This document shows, in pieces, positions 11,451 through 23,813 of a stretch of DNA of 64,000 bases. The DNA is from Persicaria tinctoria (Eukaryota > Streptophyta > Magnoliopsida > Caryophyllales > Polygonaceae): NCBI GenBank assembly GCA_037127255.1, contig JBANSL010000002.1:95138519-95202518 (forward strand). The letters are read 5' to 3'. Positions within the stretch are counted from its first letter, which is position 1. Every line of letters starts with the position of its first letter. The translations under genes were made by a program, and so were the position numbers. A model generated the notes under the pieces. That model had not been told where the DNA came from. It worked only from the letters and a program-made list of their open reading frames with translations, and did not search any database.

Positions 11451-14400
11451 TTTCCTTATCTTATACTCCGAATCATTTTACTCCTAAATATACCCATTCA
11501 TAATAAGAGTTTCACTGCAGTTTTTTTTTTTTTTTTTTTTTTACCAATTAGTAGGTTTACCAAAGTTAATTTATCACTTGAAAATACCTTATTTTAAATG
11601 AGTTGTAATTCAATCGAGTAGTAGTACAATATGAAGGGGGTTTTCAATTTAATAAATTGAAATAAAAATGGTGGGTACATGGATATATCATAGACGAGGA
11701 GTTGGATCAAATGTAATTTTTTTTTAATTAAAATTAAAGATGGCACATTACATAAAGTTAAATTAAACATAAATGATTATGAAGAAATAAAAATAAAAAT
11801 AAAAAGAAGACAAAAGTAGAAAGGGCAAGAGCTTTTCTTTGTCCAAAAAAAGTCAAATAGAGCCTATTGGTAATTCCATCAAACTGTGATCATGATGATA
11901 TATCCTCACCGCTGATTCAGAGCATCGATTTGTAATCACCGCACTTTTATTTTATTTTATTTTATTTTTCACTTATAATACAACAAAAAATTTGTTTTTT
12001 TTTTAAATTCTTTTTTAAAGTTGGGGATATATATGATTGATTCATATCATCATTAATTTTTCATAGATTAGATTAGATAATGTGAGAACCATAGTTAACC
12101 CATACATTGCTCTAGAAGGCCGGCTAAACGGTCACATAAAAAAATCCATGTATATAATACAAGTCTTTTTAACCCGCAAGTTAAAGGTATATGTAGATCA
12201 GATCGATCGATACACTACTATTAGCCACAAAACCAAAAATTATAATTCGAATGAGCTAGATAGATTAAAATTTTCTTATACGTGTATAATTTTCATTAAC
12301 AAAATCTTTAATTTAATAAATAAATAAATAAATTTTATCAACTTCTCTTAATTTTTTTATCTATTAGTTTTATATAAAAAAAAAAGGGGGTAGGCACGAG
12401 CCTAGAGCAGATGTCATCACAAACTATTTAGGAATATATAGTATGAAAACATTGAAAAGTGATTAGTTTCTATCATGGTATTGATAAGATTTTAATATCA
12501 TTTCTAATTTTTTTTATTATATTTAGTTCAAAATATCATTTACATTATTTAAAGTCTTCTTTTCCTATTTTATGATTTTTATTCTCTTTTTTCCCCTTTC
12601 AAGGTTAACTATTATTATTATTATTATTTTATGAAATGAATTATTATTATTATAATAAAAAATAGATTACAAGAAATTAGTGGTAACCGAGATACAATCT
12701 AGGCACTCACTCCCTTAGCGATAAAAAAAAACTAAGTCTAGTAAAAATAAAAGCAGAAGCACGAGCCCCATCATCATGAGATACCGAAGGGTATAATTTT
12801 ATTATTATTATTATATATTATTATTATTATTATTATTTGCAACTTTGCAAGTTTCAAATCCATGTTGTTGTTCTTAATTAGGGATATCATATCTTATGTA
12901 TAATTTTCCTTGGGAATATATATAGTATGAAAAGGGTATAAAAGAAAGGTGAACAAACACTTGATGATCAATTCATATATGGGTGAAAATAATACTAAAA
13001 TAAAGACACAACTAAAAAGTTTAAGCAATATTATTTACCTTTTGGATAACTTGAAAGTTTGAAAGTATAAATGTTTGATGATTGCCATCATATCTTTTTT
13101 GAGATGGTGAGAAAATTGACTAGCTGTTGAGCCACACCGCACAACATATATATGTTTTTCAATTTTAAAACTTACGTTAATTATATTATATATATATATT
13201 GGACAACTTATAAAAGTTCCATTTTATTTGTTCAGTATCATGATTTCATGATGCTTACAACTATAACAAAATATAATTACACTACTATTGTTCTATAAAT
13301 TGTCAATAAAAATGGCCAACCCTTTTTTCCTTTTTGTCATTTGACTGACGGATGAGAACTAGCTCATATATATATATATATCCATACACCGGCCCTAGCT
13401 TTTATTACTATTTTTTCCCTCTTAATTTAATTAATTTGATCACTATCAATTTATATCTAAATTAATCAAATATATAGTTTATATACTTTATTTAATTAAT
13501 ATTATATATATTTAATTTGATCACTATCAATTTCATCTCTCTTAATTTAATTAATATTATATATAGGTAAAATTTGTATGGTATATATATGTGTGTGTGT
13601 CTATACATATATCATTCCATATAATTTTAATACATGGGACAATATGGGGTAATTTGAGTTGTATGATAATCAGCTAACTTTTTTTTTAAAGAAGTGATTA
13701 TGTTGAATTAGTGTTTTATATATGCATGTGTGTGTTTTTTTTTTCCGATAAAGATGGTTTAGTTTTTAAACCGTTTAATTAAGGCAGAATAATTTAATTA
13801 CTTTTGATATTTTTTTTACATATATATTATAACGAATTTTTAATTTTTTAAGAAAAAAAAACAAAAATAGTTTTAAAAAAAACATATATTGTCGTTTAAA
13901 TATAACTAAAAAGTGATAGGAAAAAATTATTAAAATTATATATGACACAAACAATATTTTGATAAAAAAAACCTCATATATCATAAATTTTGATTTGAAT
14001 ACATCAATTTTCATTTAAAAAAATAATATAAATTAAAATGATAAGAAAAAACTAATTAATATAAAGAGATATGGGTAGAAATGTAAAATCGATTTATAAA
14101 AATAGTGAATAACATATAAAGATTTATGGGTTATTCATCTCATATCCATTTTTTTTTAACTCGATCATACATCATTAACCATATATATATATTGATCGAG
14201 CTTATTGCATAAAAAAACCTTATTACAGTGAACCCAGACTAAATATGCCAGATAAATAAATTGTTTTAACATAAAATTATTTTTTATAAAATATTTTAAT
14301 AAATATAAATTTTTTTTTTATAAAATAATATTTTATAAAAAATTTAACCTTTTAAAATACATGCTAAAAAACCTCACTATTGTTTTTTCCTCCCTTTTCC

Positions 14401-14684
14401 TTTATCCCCCAAACCGTCAACCCTTTTCAATTTGCAAGTCAGAAGAGACACTAAATAGGAATTTCCTCCTTTATTTCAAGAGAAAGGCAAAACAAGAGGC
14501 TATGAAGAACTGCACCTTCTCATCTTCTTCCTCCCTGTAAACAAAAACCCCAAAACCTAGCTAACTCCATTTTCTCCTCCTCTACACACATCTCATCAAG
14601 ATCTTTGATCTTCAAGGGATCGATATATCGATCGATCGCGAGGCGGAAACTTATTTGTGTTATATACCTCAAAAGAATCCATCT
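11451..14684. other. AT-rich intergenic DNA upstream of the WRKY gene
   Basis: No gene is supported over about 3.2 kb. It holds homopolymer runs (for example T at 11521-11542), ATT trinucleotide repeats (12609-12630, 12797-12837) and short TA runs. The last 200 bases are pyrimidine-rich and include the likely 5' leader of the WRKY gene. A GTCAA (TTGAC on the minus strand) lies at 14416-14420, but the next base does not complete a W-box. Confidence 0.55.
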
Positions 14685-16765
14685 ATGCTGCAGAATCACC
14701 AGCTCCAGGGGTTGATAGTTGAGGATCAAGCAGTACTAGGGATGATGAACATGGGCCTCTTCCCAAACCCTAATTCCAATTTGCCCCCTTTTCTTCCCCA
14801 CCATGATCTTGATCATCATCAGCTAATTTCTTCTCCCCATGTCCACCCCCATCATCATCACCATCATCATCAACAACAATCTCTCAAGTATAATTCATTT
14901 GCTGCCTCCATGATGCCTTATTCGATCCCCGGTGGGGATGATGCTGATGTCGAAGATGACGACAACGACGATACTCATGATCATCATCACCACTATCATG
15001 GTGGTGCAAGCTCTAACAACAGCAATAGTGATCTATGTCAACAAGCCCTTTTTATGCCATCATCATGTGCTCATAACCCTAAACCTACAGATCTTCATCA
15101 AGATCCATATCTCCTTTCTCTACAAAGCTCAAATCCTTCAAATCCATGGTATGTATATCATCTCTAGATCTCTCCTATTCATTTATTGTATATATGTATC
15201 ATAGCTTCAAATTGTTAATTAAGTTTTATACATAAAAGAGTCCGAGCCTTGTATACAAGCTGAGTAATTAACCTGCTTGATCTCCAATTGGTTTTAAGAT
15301 GAAACCTCGTTAATTTATGTGCTGGAGTTCTAAACCTTATACCCTTTGGTTAGGGAGTGGGGATCAAGTGGAAGGGAAGCCATGGGGAGCAAGAGATTGT
15401 TCGAAGGAGACAACGAAAGTGCCGAAGATCATGATCACACCATTGACAGCAATAATGTGAGCTATAATAAGAAGAATGGGTTAGGGGTTTCGGCTTTGCG
15501 AATGAAGAAGATGAAGGCTGGGAGAAGGAAGGTAAGGGAGCCAAGGTTTTGCTTTAAGACCCTTAGCGATGTCGATGTGCTCGACGATGGCTACAAATGG
15601 AGGAAGTATGGCCAGAAGGTTGTCAAGAACACCCAACATCCCAGGTAATTAGTCTCAATAAACATCTTTATATATCTATTAAGTAATCTAAAATATTCCC
15701 TTCATCTGGCTTTGTGTTCTTCAGATAGCATTCAGATTGAATGACTCTATGAACCTAGAAAAGCTTTGAATTTGAATTTCAAATATGGGAATTTTCCTAT
15801 ATGCTGATGTTACTCAATCATCATTTCATGAAACAATTCTGATATATATGTCATTAATTAGGATCTGATTAAAGTAAAATTCTTTTTTCTTTTCATAATT
15901 ATCCTTGTTGACCTTTTGGGATTAATCAAGATTATAAAGTTTAGGAGATTGATACTGTAAAAAAAAAACAATTATGCTGAAATATGTATCAGTTGCTGCA
16001 TGATGATATAAAATAAAGGGTTTTCAATTATTCAATCAGAAAGGAGTACATATATATATATTATCATCATATATAACCTTGTAATTATACATGGATTAAA
16101 AGGAGATATTTATATATTATAGATCAAAGGTATGATAAAGTATTGATTAGTAAATACCAATTGATCATCAAGAGACAAGAGACAACATAATGAACTGATC
16201 AAATTCAGTGTCAGTATCCATAGTAAAAATGAAATCATTTGCACCATACATTTGTATATAGTGTGGGTCTCAAATGTAATCAATTAAGGGTGGACCTAAA
16301 TGTCTAATTAGCTGCACATCTGATGCTGCTAACCATTGCATTTTAGTTAGTTGCATTGCATACATTGACAATGGTTTTTTTTTTTTTTTTTTTATTATTT
16401 CTCTCTAGAGTGTGCATTATGTGGTGTGTGAGGCTTTAATCCAGAAAATTCCACGTATGCGAATCGCACCAAAGGCCTGCCAGATAGCTCTAAAAAGGAT
16501 AAAAAATGATGTTTGCACATAAAAAATTATAACAAATTGATTAGCTAATTATAACCTCCTATGCACATATATGGATGCTTGCAGGAGCTACTACAGGTGC
16601 ACACAGGACAACTGCAGGGTGAAGAAGAGGGTTGAGAGATTAGCCGAGGATCCGAGGATGGTCATCACTACCTACGAAGGCCGACACGTCCACTCTCCGT
16701 CCCACGACAACCCCGATGAGGACTCAAGCCGGACCCAGCCCTTCCTCAACAACTTCTTCCGGTAG
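14685..16765 (+). CDS. WRKY13: WRKY transcription factor, group IIc, WRKY13-like
   Basis: Nuclear DNA-binding regulator. I assign three exons, 14685-15148, 15354-15644 and 16585-16765. All junctions are GT..AG and phase 2, giving 311 residues. The start is the ATG at 14685 ([10 protein letters not shown]); the upstream open frame lacks an ATG. The N-terminal half is low-complexity: a His/Gln run near residues 55-65, then Asp-rich and His-rich blocks near 85-110. The WRKY domain follows, with [13 protein letters not shown], the exact WRKYGQK heptad and a CX4C...HXH zinc finger, and ends with ...LNNFFR. The second intron falls at the Arg-Ser-Tyr-Tyr junction, the R-type position of this group. 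Length and tail fit WRKY13 better than WRKY12. Family knowledge links WRKY12/13 to stem sclerenchyma, lignification and flowering time; applying that here is inference. Intron 1 holds a repeat remnant. Confidence 0.9.
15236..15330 (+). repeat. LTR-like repeat remnant in WRKY intron 1
   Basis: It shares GCCTTGTATACAAG...CCAATTGGTTTTAAGATGAAACCTC with the LTR-like block at 17366-17430 (CCTTGCATATAAG...CCAATTGGTTTTAGGATGGAACCTC). It occupies about half of the short intron and ends about 20 bases before the splice acceptor at 15353. Confidence 0.5.
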
Positions 16766-17307
16766 CCTGTTTGAGGTATCGATCCATCGGTGCAACCCTT
16801 TTTACATGCCTTTTTTCTGATTTTTATTGGGGGAGAAAGGCTAGAGATCGAGACCGGCCATATATATGATCGATCATAAGATGTAACCATAGAAGAACGA
16901 ATTATTTGTATTGATTTGTGTGTTTTTAGCTGATGTTAAGCAACATAATATGTACTGAATCAACTGATTGTAGAATATTGTTCTTGATCATGATTGAAGA
17001 ATATACAATGGCATATGAGTTATATATATGAAGTCCGGATTTTTTTATTTAAAAATAATTTTTTTTTGTTAGAAATCAGTTTGGTGGTTTTGTTATTTGT
17101 CATATGCATAATTGTTGGGGAAAAATATAAAATTGGTGGACTACTCCTTTTATTGTTAATCGGTTGATCGGTTTTGAGAAAAAACCTCATCGATCTTATA
17201 TATGTTGCACGTTTTCTTGCGAGCTATCGTAATTCTACTAGATTTATTGCTTTCATACAGGCAAAGTCCATTTGGCATAAACACTTAACCAAAACATTTC
17301 ATATTAA
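16766..17307. other. 3' flank of the WRKY gene
   Basis: The probable 3' untranslated region runs to about 16950, with T-rich stretches and TTGTATTGATTTGTG. No other gene is seen. Confidence 0.5.
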
Positions 17308-18600
17308 TGTTGATTGTGGAGAATATGAGTTGGGAGTGTCCCACATTGGTTAGAAAATGAATTCAAACCTTGCATATAAGTCGGGAGTTATCCCATCTAA
17401 CACCAATTGGTTTTAGGATGGAACCTCACTCGGCTTGTGTGCTCGGTTTGGTTGGCGTGCGTGGCCCCCCACGTCGGATGACCCACCGTGATTTAACATG
17501 GTATCAGAGCGGTGCGGTCCGGGGCCCTGGTCTACTACTGGGCTAGCAGGCCTTAAGGCAAGACGTCAAGTGCAACCCGTGTTGTGATGTGTTGGAGCCT
17601 TTGTCCGATATCGAAAAACACGAGAACCCGAGTCTTGGATATAAGTCAGTGGGACACTCCCAACTCATATTTTCCACATTGATATTTAATAGTATAGTTT
17701 TTATCATTATTAAAAAAAAATGAATAGTAAGCGAAGGATTTAACGTGGTATCAGAGCGGTGCGGTCCGGGACCCTGGTCTACTACTGGGCTAGCAGGCCT
17801 TAAGGCAAGACGTCAAGTGCAACTGACCTATATTGCGGGACTAGGCAGTTGCACTTGAGGGGGCGTGTTGTGATGTGTTGGAGCCTTTGTCCGACATCGA
17901 AAAACACGAGAACCCGAGCCTTGGATATAAGTCAGTGGGACACTCCCAACTCATATTTTCCACATTGATATTTAATAGTATAGTTTTTATCATTATTAAA
18001 AAAATTGAATAGTAAGCGAAGGATTTAACATGATATCAGAGCGGTGCGGTCCGGGACCCTGGTCTACTACTGGGCTAGCAGGCCTTAAGGCAAGACGTCA
18101 AGTGCAACTGGCCTATATTGCGGGACTAGGTAGTTGCACTTAAGGGGGCGTGTTGTGATGTGTTGGAGCCTTTGTCCGACATCGAAAAACACGAGAACCC
18201 GAACCTTGGATATAAGTCAGTGGGACACTCTCAACTCATATTTTCCACATTGATATTTAATAGTATAGTTTTTATCATTATTAAAAAAAAAGTGAATAGT
18301 AAGCAAATGATTTAACATGGTATCAGAGCGGTGCGGTCCGGGATCCTGGTCTACTACTGGGCTAGTAGGCCTTAAGGCAAGATGTCAAGTCCAACTGGCC
18401 TATATTGCGGGACTAGGCAGTTGCACTTGAGGGGGCGTGTTGTGATGTGTTGGAGCCTTTGTCCGACATCGAAAAACACGAGAACCCGAGTCTTGGATAT
18501 AAGTCAGTGGGACACTCCCAACTCATATTTTCCACATTGATATTTAATAGTATAGTTTTTATCATTATTCAAAAAAGTGAATAGTAAGCGAAGTATTTTG
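17308..18600 (+). mobile_element. Tandem array of a TRIM-type miniature LTR retrotransposon
   Basis: Four LTRs of about 165 bp (17580-17745, 17866-18030, 18151-18317, 18438 to about 18600) begin TGTTGTGATG and, where complete, end ATTTAACA or close variants. They alternate with about 120-bp internal regions (17746-17865, 18031-18150, 18318-18437) that start with the initiator-tRNA-Met primer site and end in a G-rich tract (GAGGGGGCG). A fifth, divergent LTR-like block (about 17308-17498) ends in the same ATTTAACA and is followed by a shortened internal region (17499-17579). The unit period is about 286 bp. There is no coding capacity. LTR-PBS-PPT-LTR at this size defines a TRIM; here the LTRs are shared in a head-to-tail chain. 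Confidence 0.82.
17499..17510 (+). other. Primer binding site, TRIM unit 1
   Basis: TGGTATCAGAGC directly follows the ...TTTAACA LTR end. It recurs exactly at 17746-17757 and 18318-18329, and with one change (TGATATCAGAGC) at 18031-18042. Confidence 0.85.
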
Positions 18601-18715
18601 ATTAATGAAGAAAGTATTTTGTAAGAGTACCTCCAATATGATATTATTGATCATTTTGGTTCTTTAAAAAAAATCCCAAAATGCAATATAGTCTTTAAAA
18701 GCGATTTAGAAATTG

Positions 18716-18850
18716 TTGTGATGTGTTGTTGTGATGTGTTGGAATTCTTGCATATAAGTCAGTGAGTCACTTCTTATAGTGTCAATTAGTTTTAGGATGA
18801 AACTTCACTGATTTGATGTGCTCGACTTAGATGCACATTATGCGCTCGAC
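18716..18850 (+). repeat. Diverged LTR-like copy
   Basis: GTGATGTGTTGGAATTC, CTTGCATATAAGTCAGTGAG and TTAGTTTTAGGATGAAACTTC parallel the LTR blocks of the array just upstream. It is older and lacks a primer site. Confidence 0.45.
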
Positions 18851-18862
18851 TTAAAAAAAAAA

Positions 18863-18958
18863 CATGACTCACATCCAATTCAATCCAACACCACGTACAT
18901 GACTCACATCCAATTCAATCCAACACCACATGACTCACATCCAATTCAATCCAACACA
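18863..18958. repeat. Three-copy tandem repeat, about 30-35 bp
   Basis: CATGACTCACATCCAATTCA followed by ATCCAACAC(CAC) occurs three times in a row, starting at 18863, 18898 and 18928. The copies differ only in the linker. Confidence 0.9.
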
Positions 18959-18969
18959 CGCTTATCTAC

Positions 18970-19575
18970 CTTTTACGGGTAGAGCTGGAAATAACCTTAT
19001 CCGTTTTATCCGCATTAATTTTACGGGTGAAAGCCCGCAAAAAAAGTGGGTGACGGGTGGAGCGGGTGCGGGTGAATGGGTGATGGATGGATTATGAGTG
19101 AAGATTTTTCACCCATAACCCGCCCCGTAAACCCGCATAAAATCCTAAAATATATATATATATATATTTATTTATTTATTTATTTATTTATAATGTGTGT
19201 GCTTTTACTATTTTACCCTTTTCGAGTTTCACTTCTACAAACCATAATCCTTGATTAGTGCTTTAACCACCAAATTTCAATTAGAATGATATGGTCTCGG
19301 CTTGCTCTTCCATGTTATAGCAAGGGATATACTGGATTAGTATAGAGATATATATCATTCCACTCTCAAATTTCAATTAGCTCGTGATTTCAGTGCTTTG
19401 CCGACCAAAAATATAAATACATAAACCCATCCCTTTATAAATTTGAGTTAGAATTGGACTATTAGCTATTTGTGTTGATTTAGTTTTTTCTTTTGTTTCA
19501 CCCATTGGGTACCCGCTCTACCCGCATTACCCGCACGGATCGGATGCGGGTGATGGATCAGGTGAAATTCGCGGT
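18970..19575. mobile_element. ACCCGC-rich repeat, possibly a hAT-type non-autonomous element
   Basis: GGGT/ACCC motifs (GGGTGCGGGTGAATGGG near 19062, TACCCGCTCTACCCGCATTA near 19509) occur at both ends of an AT-rich centre with a TTTA run (19165-19190). Composition resembles the ACCCG-rich hAT element at 48979-49519, but ends and target duplication are not defined. Confidence 0.3.
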
Positions 19576-21129
19576 GATGGAGTGGCTTCTTTATGTTATT
19601 TGTCTGGGTAGTAAACTTAATCATAGTAAGAAATTGGTTCCAAATATTTGTTGCCTGGTAAAGTTATTGGGCCGCTAAGCAGCCCAATTGGTATCTTAAG
19701 GGCCATCTAGAAGGCCTGTAATTTGTGGGCCATGGGCCTTTATCGCTCATCACTCCATCAGGATATATTATCATACATTCATACCTCAACGAAGGCGAGG
19801 TGACTCACAATCTTAATTAATGGGTCCAATAACAATAGTTCAAGCCCTGAAAATGGAGTCCTTTAAAACTTATGATGAAACATTTTTTTTTCCATCTAAA
19901 TCGAGTATTGTGTGGTTTATTTTAGAGGTTTACTCTAACACACACAAGTGACTTCATACTTCTCAACATCAATTTTTTTTATGAATTTCATATTTATTTA
20001 TAATAGGTATGAAACTATTTTAAAAATTAATTTTAAAAAAATGGTATATTATAAAAAATTCATCATCTTAAAAAAAAAAGTGTATAAATAGTAAATGATG
20101 TGTTTTTTAGAATGGATGGAGTATATTGTATTGCAGTATAATATTTTATTTTATTTTTTTCTTGGTAAAAAACTGTTTATATTATTTTAATATCAAATAA
20201 TGTGAATATATATTATGAATTTATGGTTGATTTTCTATATATAATTTCTAAATTTATGGCTGATTTTGTGGAAAAAATATTATATTTTAAAGGTGGTTTT
20301 AGGTAGTTAAAATTATTATAATCGGATCAAGAAGTGAATATAAAATGATGTATAAACCTGTTATTAGGGTAGCACGTGAGACCTATAAATATTTTATCAT
20401 GTCCACTTCACATAATTCCAATAAAGTTAAAAGAAAATAAAACGAATAATTAAGGAAAACTTTGGAAATTACATGGAAATATATTGTGGTTGTGGAGGTC
20501 CTCCTCGGAGAGCAGCCCATGGGCTTGCGGGGACCACCGTTGAAGTACGCGTCCGTGGTCCCACCATGACCCGCACGTTCAAACCCCCATTTCAAGGATT
20601 TGTTTTTTTTTTTCTTTAATTAATTAGTACCTCAGTTTCAAAATAAATTTTTTTTTTTGGTGAACTCATTTTGAAATTAATTGTTGCTTTATTTTTTTGT
20701 CCGTTTTCTAAGGAGGTAAAATTTCTATAAAAAATTTTAAATTTTTTTTTTTAGAAATTGATATTTAAGTAGTAATAAGCATTACCTTAATATAAAATAT
20801 TTAATTTTTGTGCAATTTTTAAGTAAAAATTATTTTTTTAAAAATAATTAAAATCAATATTTTATAGATTTTTTATTTTTATATAAAAAATGTGCTAAAA
20901 AATTAAATATTAAATGATTTAGATCAGATAAAGTATAGTATAAATTAAGAAAAATGTCCCAAGATGTGGAGAGCATGATTGCATGCATGAATACCTAGTA
21001 CTATAGATATGAAAAGCTTTACACGGCTAAATATTATTTCAATTTATCAATAATCTCTTATTTTCTTCATATTGATAAAAATTATTTAATTAGTATGATC
21101 ATGTAATATACTGATAAAGTTATTATTTC
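19576..21129. other. AT-rich intergenic DNA
   Basis: No gene is supported. A GC-richer island at 20484-20597 contains a 70-codon minus-strand open frame that I do not recognise. Fragments resembling Stowaway ends (GGATGGAGTA near 20112) are too degraded to call. Confidence 0.5.
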
Positions 21130-21560
21130 TAAAAATATATTCATATATAGCGAAAATAGGTAAAATCTTATATTATATTAGTATATAAAATTAGTTAATA
21201 TATTCTAAAAATATATCCGCATGTAATCAAATTTGGTCAAATTTTATCTTATGCATATATATAGATATATTGATTAAATAGAGTTAGAATAAGATTTTAT
21301 CCATGTAATAATAGGTAAAATTTGATCTTATATAACAATATTTAAAATTAGTTAATATCTTCTAAAAATATAACCATATCTAATTAAATCGGGTCAAAAT
21401 TTATTTTATGCATATATAGATATATTGATTGAATACAGTTAGAATAAAATTTTATCTTATACATATATTGATTATTTAAAAAAATCATGATTGATTCATA
21501 CGATTAATATCCATATCTAATGAAATTGGGTCAAATTTTATCTTATGCATATATTGATTA
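21130..21560. repeat. Degenerate AT-rich tandem repeat, period about 140-157 bp
   Basis: A module containing CTAAAAATATAT..C, then GGTCAAATTTTATCTTATGCATATA, then GATATATTGATT recurs at about 21205, 21362 and 21500. A shorter leading copy lies near 21135. Copies are diverged. Confidence 0.6.
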
Positions 21561-23106
21561 TTTCAAAATTTTATATTTGGTTTATACGACTACGATTAAG
21601 GAGAAGGCGTCGGGTGTCTCAGACGACTTCTCCTCCATTATACAGTATATAATAATAATAGATTTATTTATTTTTTCCTATCGATCTCATCCGCTAATTT
21701 ATATCAGTTATTCTATCTTTTGATCGAGTATTCGAATTACCAAACACTCTACTAATTTATAAACACTCTAATTTAACATATATTCAACATATCCACCAAC
21801 CAATTAAGAGCACAAAACAACATGCGCAAGTTGTTCAGTAACTACGTGACAACGTGTACAAAATTGTACGTCCAAATATAACCTCAAAAGTTTGTCATTT
21901 ATGTCAACCTCATTAAATTATTTTGAGCTCAAGACCAAAAATAAAAAATAAAAATTGAGCTAACCAAAATAAAATAAAATTTCACCAGTTTCATTAAATA
22001 TTTTTTTTAGTAAAAGGTAAATTCAGATTTTGGCATAAATTAAAAACCCTGATTTAATTACTGTTTTTGTTAAACAATAGTAATATCTAAGCTCTAAAAT
22101 TTTATTTTAATAATTAATTATTCAAGTGAAATTAGAAAATTCTATCTCAAATTGAAATATTTAATATATGTAATTAATTAGGATATAAATTAGAGTGTTT
22201 TTTTAGCATAAAAACGAATCTAAATTTAATTTGCATATATTGTAAAACTACGTGGCAAATAATTGGTAGGTATGCAATGCCAACGAAATTCCAATAACTC
22301 ACATAGTCGTCTACTTAATGACAGGAGGGTCATATCGGTGCATTTTTCCTAAATCTTATATACTCTATCTGTAATAAGATTTTCTAAATCTTATTATACC
22401 ACTTTATCACCGTAATAATATAATTGCGTTTTTTCTATTCTATAGGATAAGATTCTCGGTTTACAAAAATTATTTCGCTTTAGCCAAATTTTAAATTAGA
22501 TTTTTTGAATACACTTATTTTTGGTAGAAAATCTTTTCCGGATTGGTTCATATCCTATGCCCTAAGGATATATTATAGAAAAACCATCGATTTTTTTAAA
22601 ATATATATTACGATTATTATGAAACCTATAATTTCTTTCTTTATTTGTCCTCCTAAATTGAGATTAAATATATTATTAAATAATGAGTAGGTCAAATGTG
22701 CAATCATAGAAAAAAAATAGATAAAAGCTAAAGTATATATTAAGTATTTTGATTTGATATATATGAAATAAGTAGTAATTAATGATAAAACTGTTAATTA
22801 TAGATGATTTATACAAGTACGAAACCAGATAATAAAATTCAGAGGGGCTAAATAGACTAAAATTTTCATATGTTCATAATTTTCATTAATAAAACTCGTA
22901 ATCTAATAAAAAATAAATAATTTTTTAAATTAATTTTCCTATATTTTTTTACCTAATTTTTAATATTTTTTAAAAATGGGACGAGCTGGAGTGGAAGTCC
23001 ATCCCTAATTACGTGACTGGATTTATAAGACCGGGATGAAAATAATAATACTTCCTTCTTTAGCCAATGGTCCACCATAAGTCCATAGCTCACTTCCCAA
23101 TAACTT
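21561..23106. other. AT-rich intergenic DNA
   Basis: No gene is seen. It contains one MITE-like copy (22432-22592, listed separately) and no other recognisable feature. Confidence 0.5.
22432..22592. mobile_element. MITE-like element (copy 2)
   Basis: TATAGGATAAG at the left, TTTAGCCAAATTTTAAATTA in the middle and CATATCCTATGCCCTAAGG at the right correspond in order to the sequence at 4510-4688. Confidence 0.4.
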
Positions 23107-23598
23107 AGTGCTTGTTTGGATTTACATTAAAAAAAAAACCCAATGAATTGAAATAGCCCAGGAATTTGATTTCAATATATGTGTTTGAATTAAAATTGTA
23201 TTTAAAAAAAACCGGGAGTTGAATTTATGGGAATTCGAATTCCACCAAAATGGAAGAATTGAAATGACCATATGGGAGGTGGGTAAGTTGAAATCCATCT
23301 TTTTTTATTTATTTCAAAAAATCTTTTCTTTTTCTTTTTAAATCACAAATGACGTATTTTCCCATAATTTAAATTAATAGTTTTTATTAATAAGGGTTAC
23401 AAAAGTAATGTTACACAAATTCTCATGAAAGTTCATATTCAACCAAACAAAATGCAAAATTTTAATTTACATGAAGTTAAGTTTAATTTATCCAAAAATA
23501 TTTTCTTAAATTATAGGAAGTTCAATTCCAAGGAACTTAATTTTCCATGAATTAAATTTCTAAAAAGTGTATTTTTCATGTTCATCCAAACAAGCACT
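23107..23598. mobile_element. MITE with AGTGCTTGTTTGGAT inverted ends
   Basis: The left end AGTGCTTGTTTGGAT is mirrored by ATCCAAACAAGCACT at the right. CTT immediately flanks both sides (23104-23106 and 23599-23601), a possible 3-bp target duplication of the PIF/Harbinger type. The 492-bp body is non-coding and repeats motifs such as CAATGAATTGAAAT and CCATGAATTAAATT. A related truncated copy is at 53669. Confidence 0.65.
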
Positions 23599-23698
23599 CT
23601 TAAATTATTTACATACATTTGTTTAGTTAATTATCGAAATTAAAAGTTTGGTACTTTTTTGCTTTTACTTCCCAAACCATTAGAAATATTAATTTATA

Positions 23699-23813
23699 GT
23701 CAAGTCTTGCTAGCTTAGCTGACAAGGATGACATGTAGTGGCCAATAGGTCACGAGTTTGAATCTCCCTCCTCATATTGGCCTAAATGCCTACCTATGAA
23801 CCAAAAAAAATAA
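23699..23813 (+). mobile_element. tRNA-derived SINE with 11-bp target duplication
   Basis: A 115-bp insertion starts GTCAAGTCTTGC. It contains an A-box-like TAGCTTAGCTGACAAGG and a B-box-like GAGTTTGAATCTC about 40 bases apart, and ends in an A-rich tail (23803-23813). ATTAATTTATA flanks it perfectly at 23688-23698 and 23814-23824. These are the standard marks of a retroposed tRNA-derived SINE. Confidence 0.8.

Noticed and set aside
14407..14425. W-box for WRKY autoregulation
   Set aside because: Only the TTGAC core is present on the minus strand; the next base is G, so the TTGAC(C/T) motif is incomplete.
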